This document shows positions 15,275 to 21,621 of a stretch of DNA of 64,000 bases, in pieces. Each line of letters begins with the position of its first letter. Position 1 is the first letter of the stretch. The notes under the pieces are model-generated. The model worked only from the letters and a program-made list of their open reading frames with translations. It did not search any database and was not told where the DNA came from. Made by a program: the position numbers and the translations under genes. The stretch lies in assembly GCF_947500325.1 (NCBI RefSeq), contig NZ_CANMRQ010000015.1:1-64000 (forward strand). Direction: 5' to 3'. The DNA is from an uncultured Lacinutrix sp. GTDB taxonomy: Bacteria > Bacteroidota > Bacteroidia > Flavobacteriales > Flavobacteriaceae.

Positions 15275-16591
15275 TTAGTATCTATAATGCTCAGGTTTAT
15301 AAGGACCATCAACTGTTACTCCAATATATTCAGCTTGATCGTTACGTAACTCGGTTAACTCAACACCAATTTTTGCTAAGTGTAATTTCGCTACTTTTTC
15401 ATCTAAATGTTTTGGTAACATATAGACTTCGTTTTTATACGCGTCTATGTTATTCCATAATTCTATTTGTGCTAAAGTTTGGTTAGTAAAAGAGTTACTC
15501 ATTACAAAACTTGGATGTCCAGTAGCACAACCTAAGTTTACTAAACGACCTTCGGCAAGAATAATTATATCGTTACCATTAACATTATATTTGTCAACTT
15601 GAGGTTTAATAGTATCTTTTGTATGACCATGATTCTTATTTAACCAAGCCATATCAATTTCATTATCAAAATGCCCAATATTACAAACAATAGCTTTGTC
15701 TTTTAAAGCTTCGAAGTGACGTCCTTGAACAATATCTTTATTTCCTGTAGTAGTAATAACAATATCTGTATTACCAATAACAGTTTCAAGTTTTTTAACC
15801 TCAAAACCATCCATTGCAGCTTGTAATGCACAAATAGGATCTATTTCTGTAACAGTAACAATACTTCCTGCGCCTTTAAAAGATGCTGCAGTACCTTTAC
15901 CAACATCACCATAACCACAAACAGTTACACGCTTTCCAGCAAGCATAATATCTGTAGCACGACGAATAGCATCTACAGCACTTTCTTTACAACCGTATTT
16001 GTTGTCAAACTTAGATTTAGTTACAGAATCATTTACATTAATAGCTGGCATTGGTAAAGTACCATTTTTTACACGTTCGTATAAACGGTGTACTCCAGTA
16101 GTTGTCTCTTCAGATAAACCATTTATTCCAGCTGCTAATTCTGGGTATTTATCTAACACCATGTTTGTTAAATCACCACCATCATCTAAAATCATATTTA
16201 ATGGTTGTCTGTCTTCTCCAAAGAATAATGTTTGTTCTATACACCAATCAAATTCTTCTTCAGTCATGTCTTTCCAAGCATACACTGCAGTTCCTGCAGC
16301 AGCTATGGCAGCCGCAGCTTGATCTTGAGTAGAGAAAATATTACAAGAACTCCAAGTAACTTCTGCACCTAAAGCCTGTAGTGTTTCAATTAAAACTGCA
16401 GTTTGAATCGTCATGTGTAAACAACCTGCAATTCGAGCACCTTTTAAAGGTTGTTCGTTTTTATATTCTTCACGTAAACTCATTAAACCTGGCATTTCAG
16501 CCTCAGCTAATTCAATTTCTTTTCTTCCCCAAGCCGCAAGCGACATATCTTTTACCTTGTTAGGTACGTAAGCAACAGTTTTTGTACTCAT
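15275..16591 (-). CDS. ahcY: Adenosylhomocysteinase (SAH hydrolase)
   Basis: Hydrolyses S-adenosylhomocysteine to adenosine and homocysteine, recycling the product of methyltransferases. The ATG at 16591 gives 438 residues ('[25 protein letters not shown]'). Substrate-binding segments '[16 protein letters not shown]' and '[15 protein letters not shown]', the NAD-binding Rossmann motif '[19 protein letters not shown]' and the conserved C-terminus '[10 protein letters not shown]' are all present and the length is normal. An upstream in-frame codon would start the protein inside the promoter region, so it is rejected. A -7 element TATCTTTG lies at 16625-16632. It is monocistronic, diverging from the phosphopantetheinyl transferase. 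Confidence 0.98.
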   Translation of the reverse strand: MSTKTVAYVPNKVKDMSLAAWGRKEIELAEAEMPGLMSLREEYKNEQPLKGARIAGCLHMTIQTAVLIETLQALGAEVTWSSCNIFSTQDQAAAAIAAAGTAVYAWKDMTEEEFDWCIEQTLFFGEDRQPLNMILDDGGDLTNMVLDKYPELAAGINGLSEETTTGVHRLYERVKNGTLPMPAINVNDSVTKSKFDNKYGCKESAVDAIRRATDIMLAGKRVTVCGYGDVGKGTAASFKGAGSIVTVTEIDPICALQAAMDGFEVKKLETVIGNTDIVITTTGNKDIVQGRHFEALKDKAIVCNIGHFDNEIDMAWLNKNHGHTKDTIKPQVDKYNVNGNDIIILAEGRLVNLGCATGHPSFVMSNSFTNQTLAQIELWNNIDAYKNEVYMLPKHLDEKVAKLHLAKIGVELTELRNDQAEYIGVTVDGPYKPEHYRY

Positions 16592-16624
16592 AATTGTATA
16601 TTTGTCTGTAAAATTTTCAGACAG

Positions 16625-16632
16625 CAAAGATA
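16625..16632 (-). promoter_or_regulatory. -7 promoter element of ahcY
   Basis: Reads TATCTTTG on the minus strand, matching TAnnTTTG, 34 bases before the ATG at 16591. It fixes the start, since it overlaps the region of the longer reading frame. Confidence 0.6.
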
Positions 16633-16655
16633 ATCAATAACATTCAGAATATTAA

Positions 16656-17282
16656 ATGCCTCTTTATAAAACCATTAGTGTAAACTCACAAACTACTGTT
16701 AAAATATGGAAGATTGAAGAATCCTATAAGGATTTACTTTCGCCATTAAACTTAAGAGAAGAAAGTAGTCGTAGAGTAAATAAAATGAAAAGCGAGTTAC
16801 ACCAACGTGGCTTTTTGAGTGTTCGACATTTATTAGCAGAGTTTGGTTATACAGATCATGATTTATATTATGATAATAATGGTAAACCACATTTAAAAGA
16901 TGGCAAGCATATTTCTATAACACATTCCTTTACTTTCTCTGGTGTTATTATTAGTGATAAAAAGATTGGTATTGATATTGAAAAACAGCGTGATAAAATA
17001 ACTAGAATTGCTAATAAGTTTATTGACTACGAGTTTAATTATTTATCTAATGATGATAAGAGCTATGTAAATAAATTAACTGTTATTTGGTGTGTTAAAG
17101 AATCGTTATATAAGTTATATGCTACTCCTGGCTTAAGTTTTTTGCAAAATATTTTAGTAATACCTTTTATGATAAAAGATGGAGAAACGGTATCATGGAT
17201 TGATTATGAAAACAAAAAAGAACGTTTTACTATTCACTTTATAGAATTTGAAGGTTTTACTTGTGCTTATGCTTTAGCTTAA
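16656..17282 (+). CDS. 4'-phosphopantetheinyl transferase superfamily protein
   Basis: Transfers the phosphopantetheine arm of CoA to a carrier-protein serine. The 208-residue size and the motif order are those of the Sfp/AcpT-like two-domain group: 'NGKPHLKDGKHISITHS' (about 75-91), the metal-binding 'IGIDIEK' with D107 and E109, and 'WCVKESLYKLYA' with the K/E pair at about 148-149. The target carrier protein is not encoded nearby. It abuts the prenylglyceryl-phosphate synthase gene, whose ATG begins one base past its TAA, so the two are probably co-translated. Whether it serves fatty acid synthesis or a secondary pathway cannot be decided. Confidence 0.9.
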   Translation: MPLYKTISVNSQTTVKIWKIEESYKDLLSPLNLREESSRRVNKMKSELHQRGFLSVRHLLAEFGYTDHDLYYDNNGKPHLKDGKHISITHSFTFSGVIISDKKIGIDIEKQRDKITRIANKFIDYEFNYLSNDDKSYVNKLTVIWCVKESLYKLYATPGLSFLQNILVIPFMIKDGETVSWIDYENKKERFTIHFIEFEGFTCAYALA

Positions 17283-17999
17283 ATGAGAAACATCCTTAAA
17301 CATATTAAAACTTCAGTTGAAAGTAAAACTAAATTATTAGCGGTTTTAATTGATCCTGATAAGTTGAAAACAGAAGCATTATCGCAATTTGTAAATAAAG
17401 TGAATAGTTCTATAGCGACTCACATTTTTGTTGGAGGAAGTACAGTCGAAACAGATGTTACTCAACGTTTACTCACTGCTTTAAGATCACTAACTAATTT
17501 ACCCATTGTTTTATTTCCTGGCGATGTTACTCAAATTTCTAATGATGCAGATGCTATTCTATTTCTATCGTTAGTTTCTGGCAGAAACCCAGAATATTTA
17601 ATTGGCCAGCATGTTAAATCTGTATCTACTCTACGAAAAACAAATTTAGAAGTTATACCAACCGGCTATATTTTAATTGATGGCGGTAAAGAAACAGCAA
17701 CTCTAAAAGTAACAAAGACTAGTCCTTTAACAATAAAAAGTGAAATTGTTGATACTGCAAAAGCAGCTGAATTATTAGGTATGAAATTGATATATCTTGA
17801 AGCTGGTAGTGGTGCAAAGCAAGAGGTTTCTTCAGAAATTATTAAAGCAGTAAAACAAGAAGTATCTATACCGCTCATAGTTGGAGGTGGCATAAGAAAT
17901 AAAACACAATTGGATAATGCATATAAAGCGGGAGCAGATCTAGTAGTTATTGGAACTGCCTTTGAAAAAGACGAATCGTTTTTTAATAAACTAAAATAA
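17283..17999 (+). CDS. Geranylgeranylglyceryl/heptaprenylglyceryl phosphate synthase (PcrB/GGGPS family)
   Basis: A TIM-barrel prenyltransferase joining glycerol-1-phosphate to a polyprenyl diphosphate, the committing step of archaeal-type ether lipids. The 238 residues show the family motifs: 'LAVLIDPDK' at the N-terminal strand, 'HIFVGGSTV', 'AILFLSLVSGRNPEYLIGQH', 'YLEAGSGAKQ' and the phosphate-binding 'PLIVGGGIRNK' with 'VVIGTAFEK'. Bacteroidota members are known as group II enzymes related to archaeal GGGPS. The product in vivo is unclear. It lies directly after the phosphopantetheinyl transferase and six bases before the thiamine-binding protein, so it belongs to a long plus-strand run. 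Confidence 0.92.
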   Translation: MRNILKHIKTSVESKTKLLAVLIDPDKLKTEALSQFVNKVNSSIATHIFVGGSTVETDVTQRLLTALRSLTNLPIVLFPGDVTQISNDADAILFLSLVSGRNPEYLIGQHVKSVSTLRKTNLEVIPTGYILIDGGKETATLKVTKTSPLTIKSEIVDTAKAAELLGMKLIYLEAGSGAKQEVSSEIIKAVKQEVSIPLIVGGGIRNKTQLDNAYKAGADLVVIGTAFEKDESFFNKLK

Positions 18000-18005
18000 T
18001 AAATA

Positions 18006-18266
18006 ATGGATATATCGGTAGAATTAACATTAACACCATTACAAGATGAGTTTGAACCAGCCATCATTCATTTTATAAAAAAACTAAGGGCTTCAAATTT
18101 AAAAGTGCTCGAGAACCCATTAAGCACTCAGGTTTATGGTGATTACGATAAAGTGATGAGCTTGCTCACTTCAGAAATAAAAGAAGCCTTTGAATTAGTA
18201 GATAAAGGATTACTATATATAAAAATTGTAAAATCTGATAGACGTGATTATGAGCCACATTTTTGA
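18006..18266 (+). CDS. Thiamine-binding protein (DUF77/YkoF-like)
   Basis: An 86-residue protein of the MTH1187/YkoF superfamily, whose members bind thiamine or its pyrimidine part. The signature is clear: 'ISVELTLTPLQDEFEPAI' at the first strand, 'NPLSTQVYGDYDKVMSLL' in the middle and 'KIVKSDRRDYEPHF' at the end. It follows the GGGP synthase-like gene by six bases and overlaps the PnuC-type transporter by 17 bases, so the two are probably translationally coupled. A vitamin B1 link is strengthened by the TPP riboswitch 3 kb downstream. In related proteins the ligand is bound at dimer interfaces. Confidence 0.85.
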   Translation: MDISVELTLTPLQDEFEPAIIHFIKKLRASNLKVLENPLSTQVYGDYDKVMSLLTSEIKEAFELVDKGLLYIKIVKSDRRDYEPHF

Positions 18267-18882
18267 TTTTTTATTTAAACAATATTTTGAATATGAAACC
18301 CTAGATGTTGCTTTAGAAGTTATTGCAATTATTTTTGGGTTTCTTTCAGTTTGGTATTCTAAGCAAAATAAAATTTGGGTGTTCCCTACAGGAATAATTA
18401 GCACAGTTATTTTTGTTTATTTACTTTTAAAATGGGGATTATTAGGTGATATGATGATTAATGCTTATTACTTTATTATGAGTGTTTATGGTTGGTATAT
18501 TTGGACTCGTAAAGTAGATCAAGTTAATGTTACACCAATTTCAAGAACATCGTCTAAAGAAAAAAACATAAGCATAGTAATATTTCTGTTAACTTTACTT
18601 TTCGTTTTTACAGTCTATAAGTCATTTGATAAATGGACAAGCTGGGTGGCGTATATAGATACTTTTACCACAGGTATTTTCTTTGTTGGTATGTGGTTAA
18701 TGGCAAGACGTAAAATAGAAAATTGGCTTTTTTGGATAATTGGTGATATTATTTCTGTGCCTTTATACTTTTATAAAGGGTATACATTTACTAGTTTTCA
18801 ATATTTAGGATTTACAATTATTGCAATATTTGGATATTTAGCATGGAAAAAAAGCTTAAACAAGAACCAGCAAACTGTATAA
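18250..18882 (+). CDS. PnuC-family vitamin transporter (thiamine or nicotinamide riboside)
   Basis: A facilitated transporter whose substrate is trapped by phosphorylation inside the cell. The ATG at 18250 gives 210 residues with seven to eight membrane segments and the family stretch 'WYSKQNKIWVFPTGIISTVI' followed by 'NAYYFIMSVYGWYIW'. PnuC proteins carry nicotinamide riboside, whereas the PnuT branch carries thiamine. Here one partner, a thiamine-binding protein, argues for thiamine, and the other, a NadR-like kinase, argues for nicotinamide riboside. I therefore leave the substrate open. A GTG two codons earlier is also possible. It overlaps the next gene by 40 bases. Confidence 0.88.
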   Translation: MSHIFDFLFKQYFEYETLDVALEVIAIIFGFLSVWYSKQNKIWVFPTGIISTVIFVYLLLKWGLLGDMMINAYYFIMSVYGWYIWTRKVDQVNVTPISRTSSKEKNISIVIFLLTLLFVFTVYKSFDKWTSWVAYIDTFTTGIFFVGMWLMARRKIENWLFWIIGDIISVPLYFYKGYTFTSFQYLGFTIIAIFGYLAWKKSLNKNQQTV

Positions 18883-19412
18883 AAGTAGTATTGTTTGGTC
18901 CAGAATCAACAGGGAAGACAACTTTATCTAGGCATTTGGCACGCCATTATAATTCTGTGTGGGTTAGAGAATACGCTCGTGAATACCTTCAAGAAAAATG
19001 GAATAATGAACGTAAAACATGCGAGCCTAAAGATTTGTTACCAATTGCAGAAGGTCAAATGCTATTAGAAAACACATCTGCACAAAAAACAAACACTGTT
19101 CTTATTTGCGATACAAACTTATTAGAAACTAAAGTATATTCTGAAGTATATTATTCTGGAACCTGTGATCCAATATTAGAAAAATATGCATTAGAAAATA
19201 AATATGATTTATACTTTTTAACGTATATTGATACACCTTGGGAAGCAGATGATTTAAGAGATAAACCTCAAGATAGAGAAGAGATGTTTAAAGCTTTTGA
19301 AGACACTTTAATAAAGTATAATATTCCTTATGTTATACTAAAAGGTGATAAGAAAACAAGATTGAATAAAGCTGTAGAACATATTAATAAATTAGTAAAA
19401 AATAAGAGTTGA
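18843..19412 (+). CDS. NadR-like AAA_28 nucleoside kinase
   Basis: An ATP-binding protein of the NadR C-terminal/AAA_28 type, 189 residues. The Walker A is 'FGPESTGKTTLSRHL' (about 18-32). 'WVREYAREYL' follows, a conserved NadR kinase segment, then 'LICDTNLLETKVYSE' as the Walker B region and 'YIDTPWEADDLRDKPQDRE' as the lid with conserved Arg and Asp. NadR kinases phosphorylate nicotinamide riboside. Its position next to pnuC suggests that it traps the imported vitamin. The N-terminal adenylyltransferase domain of full NadR is absent. It overlaps pnuC by 40 bases and the next gene by four (TTGA). Confidence 0.85.
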   Translation: MEKKLKQEPANCIKVVLFGPESTGKTTLSRHLARHYNSVWVREYAREYLQEKWNNERKTCEPKDLLPIAEGQMLLENTSAQKTNTVLICDTNLLETKVYSEVYYSGTCDPILEKYALENKYDLYFLTYIDTPWEADDLRDKPQDREEMFKAFEDTLIKYNIPYVILKGDKKTRLNKAVEHINKLVKNKS

Positions 19413-20962
19413 GTTTTACAAAAGCGCAAATAAAACAAATAGAAGATAGAGGATTAACCGAAGAAAAGGTTGAGAAACAAATTGAGATTTTTAAATCTGG
19501 ACTACCATTTATAAACTTAGATTCTGCTGCAGGAATTAATCAAGGTATTTTTAATTTTTCAATAGAAGAAGAAGATCACTATCTAAACTATTATCAAGTA
19601 AAGAAAGAAGAATTAGACATTGTTAAATTTGTTCCTGCTTCAGGAGCTGCTACAAGAATGTTTAAATTCTTATTTGAATTTTTAGAAGATTATAAATCTG
19701 AAGAAGGCTCAATCAATTCATATATTAATAAGAATAAAGCAACAGACTTATCATTGTTTGGCGTTGGCTTAGAAAAATTTCCATTCTATGATATTGTTTT
19801 AAAGGAAGCAGAACATTATGTTCCTAATTTTAAAGACCTATCTAGAGATGAAAAGGCTATCGAGTTTATAAAAACTATGCTAAATGAGGATCGTTTAAAC
19901 TACGGTTTTTCTCCAAAAGGATTATTGCCATTTCATAAATATAAAGACCATATAGCTACGGCTTTTGAAGAGCATTTATTTGAAGCAGCTTTATATGTTG
20001 CATCTAATGGAGTAGCAAAAATACATTTCACTATTTCTGAAGTTTATAAAAATGTTTTTGATAAAGAATTTGAGCGCATTCAAGATATAGTTGAGCGTAA
20101 AACAAATACTAAATTTCAAATTTCATTCTCTTATCAAAAACAGGTTACAGACACCATTGCAGTGAATTTAAAAAATGAACCATGTATTAATAACGATGGG
20201 AGTCTATATTTTAGACCATCTGGTCATGGTGCATTATTATCTAATTTAAATGATTTTCAAGCAGACATTGTTTTTGTAAAAAATATAGATAATGTTGTTG
20301 TTTTTAAATATGAAAATGAAGTTGCTAAGCACAAAAAGATATTAGCAGGCTTATTGCTGGAGACACAAGATCAGGCATTTGATTACTTAAAAGCACTAGA
20401 AAAAGAAGCGCTTAGCGAAAAAGAACTATTAGAAATAGCAAGGTTTTTAAGAACGAAATTAAACGTTATTATTTCTCAAGAGTTTGAAAAATACTCATTA
20501 AAATATCAACGAGAATATTTAAAAAATAAACTTAATAGACCTATTCGTGTTTGTGGAATGGTTAAAAATGAAGGAGAACCTGGAGGCGGACCTTTTTGGG
20601 TTAAAGACGAAAGTAATAGTATTTCTCTACAAATTGTAGAATCTGCACAAATAGATAAAAAAAATAAACATCAAAAAAGTATATTAAAAAATGCAACGCA
20701 TTTTAATCCTGTAGATTTAGTTTGTGGTATTAAAAATTATAAAGGAGAAACCTATGATTTGTCTAAATTTGTAGATGATAAAACGGCTTTTATAACGATG
20801 AAAACTAAAACAGGAAAAAAAATAAAAGCTTTAGAATTACCGGGTCTTTGGAATGGTAGTATGGCAAATTGGAATACTATATTTGTTGAGGTGCCTTTAG
20901 TGACTTTTAATCCTGTAAAAACGGTAAACGATTTGTTAAAAGCAACACATCAATTGTCATAA
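19409..20962 (+). CDS. DUF4301 family protein
   Basis: A 517-residue cytoplasmic protein of unknown function found across Bacteroidota. The N-terminal third contains 'DIVKFVPASGAATRMFKFLFEF' (about 73-92), which resembles the G-x-x-T-R-M loop of sugar-phosphate nucleotidyltransferases. Later conserved pieces include 'GLLPFHKYKDHIATAFEEHL', 'YFRPSGHGALLSNLN' and 'NEGEPGGGPFWV'. The start is a TTG overlapping the stop of the upstream kinase (TTGA). There is no in-frame ATG until about residue 84, which would remove the first conserved block. A glycine-rich motif and overlap with its neighbours suggest a coupled enzyme, but the reaction is unknown. Confidence 0.85.
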   Translation: MSFTKAQIKQIEDRGLTEEKVEKQIEIFKSGLPFINLDSAAGINQGIFNFSIEEEDHYLNYYQVKKEELDIVKFVPASGAATRMFKFLFEFLEDYKSEEGSINSYINKNKATDLSLFGVGLEKFPFYDIVLKEAEHYVPNFKDLSRDEKAIEFIKTMLNEDRLNYGFSPKGLLPFHKYKDHIATAFEEHLFEAALYVASNGVAKIHFTISEVYKNVFDKEFERIQDIVERKTNTKFQISFSYQKQVTDTIAVNLKNEPCINNDGSLYFRPSGHGALLSNLNDFQADIVFVKNIDNVVVFKYENEVAKHKKILAGLLLETQDQAFDYLKALEKEALSEKELLEIARFLRTKLNVIISQEFEKYSLKYQREYLKNKLNRPIRVCGMVKNEGEPGGGPFWVKDESNSISLQIVESAQIDKKNKHQKSILKNATHFNPVDLVCGIKNYKGETYDLSKFVDDKTAFITMKTKTGKKIKALELPGLWNGSMANWNTIFVEVPLVTFNPVKTVNDLLKATHQLS

Positions 20963-21369
20963 TGTTTAATGAAGAGTTACTTATACAAGAGTTTAATTTT
21001 AAGGCAGTAAGAAGCTCTGGTAGTGGTGGGCAGCATGTAAATAAGGTCTCTTCTAAAATAGAACTAACCTTCAATGTTTTGGAATCTTTGGTTTTAAATG
21101 AAGAGCAAAAAAAACGAATTTTTAATAAATTGAACTCCAGGCTTACTAAAAAAGGAGTGTTAATATTACAATGTGGAGAAAGTAGAAGTCAGCATAGAAA
21201 TAAAAATCTTGCTGTCATTAGGATAATACAACTTTTAAAATCTGCTATAATACCTCAAAAAAAAAGAGTGCCTACTAAAATTCCTAAAGCAGTTGTTGTT
21301 AAAAGACTTAAAAATAAACGAATTCATTCTTTAAGAAAGACCAATAGAAGAAAACCAGATTTAGATTAA
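20962..21369 (+). CDS. arfB: Alternative ribosome-rescue factor / peptidyl-tRNA hydrolase ArfB
   Basis: A 135-residue ribosome-rescue protein that hydrolyses peptidyl-tRNA on stalled ribosomes without a stop codon. It has the catalytic GGQ motif in 'RSSGSGGQHVNKVSSKIEL' (about 17-35) and a strongly basic C-terminal tail ('KKRVPTKIPKAVVVKRLKNK' and onward) that inserts in the mRNA channel. It lacks the domain for stop codon recognition found in RF1 and RF2, consistent with ArfB/YaeJ. Its ATG overlaps the DUF4301 stop by one base (TAATG). It closes the operon before the TPP riboswitch. Confidence 0.93.
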   Translation: MFNEELLIQEFNFKAVRSSGSGGQHVNKVSSKIELTFNVLESLVLNEEQKKRIFNKLNSRLTKKGVLILQCGESRSQHRNKNLAVIRIIQLLKSAIIPQKKRVPTKIPKAVVVKRLKNKRIHSLRKTNRRKPDLD

Positions 21370-21409
21370 AAAAAATGTAAATCGTCATTCTAAAATCAAA
21401 AAACTAAAC

Positions 21410-21417
21410 TACATTTG
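21410..21417 (+). promoter_or_regulatory. -7 element of the riboswitch-controlled TonB receptor gene
   Basis: TACATTTG matches TAnnTTTG. The transcript would start about seven bases later, at the very edge of the TPP aptamer, so this promoter serves the riboswitch and the receptor. Confidence 0.6.
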
Positions 21418-21425
21418 CAGCGTTC

Positions 21426-21504
21426 TCAAAAAAGGGGTGCCAAAATAACGGCTGAGATCATACCCAATGAACCTAGAACAGGTAATGCTGTTTAGGGATT
21501 TTGA
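21426..21504 (+). ncRNA. TPP (thi-box) riboswitch
   Basis: The conserved thi-box core is present in order: GGGGTGC (21434-21440), the ACGGCTGAGA block (21448-21457), TACCC (21461-21465), GAACCTAGA (about 21469-21477) and the 3' side TTTAGGGA (21491-21498). P1 can close as tcaaaa (21426-21431) with ttttga (21499-21504). TPP binding controls the downstream gene. It lies between a -7 element and the TonB-dependent receptor, so it represses vitamin uptake when thiamine pyrophosphate is plentiful. Confidence 0.93.
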
Positions 21505-21520
21505 ACACAAATTTTGTGTT
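21504..21520 (+). promoter_or_regulatory. Candidate expression-platform hairpin of the TPP riboswitch
   Basis: A 7-bp stem (aacacaa / ttgtgtt) with an ATT loop begins at the last base of aptamer P1, so the two cannot both fully form. No T run follows, so a terminator is not evident; control may be at a later step. The function is inferred. Confidence 0.4.
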
Positions 21521-21524
21521 GCAA

Positions 21525-21554
21525 TGTCATACTGAGCTTGTCGAAGTATCTCAT
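21525..21554. repeat. Flavobacterial dispersed intergenic repeat copy (TGTCATxCTGAGCTTGTCGAAG type)
   Basis: A 30-base copy of a motif well known across Bacteroidota intergenic regions, here tgtcatactgagcttgtcga and onward. It lies between the riboswitch and the receptor start. It is the only copy I see in this window. Its role is unknown; copies elsewhere behave as mobile or REP-like short repeats. Confidence 0.6.
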
Positions 21555-21621
21555 TAATTTAAACTAATTATTTTTAACAGAATAATGGCCTCTTTTTATT
21601 CGTAACTTAAATGTATTTCGA

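Noticed and set aside
15999-16563. Three plus-strand frames opposite ahcY
   Set aside because: They overlap the strongly conserved AhcY coding region and show no motif or codon pattern of their own.
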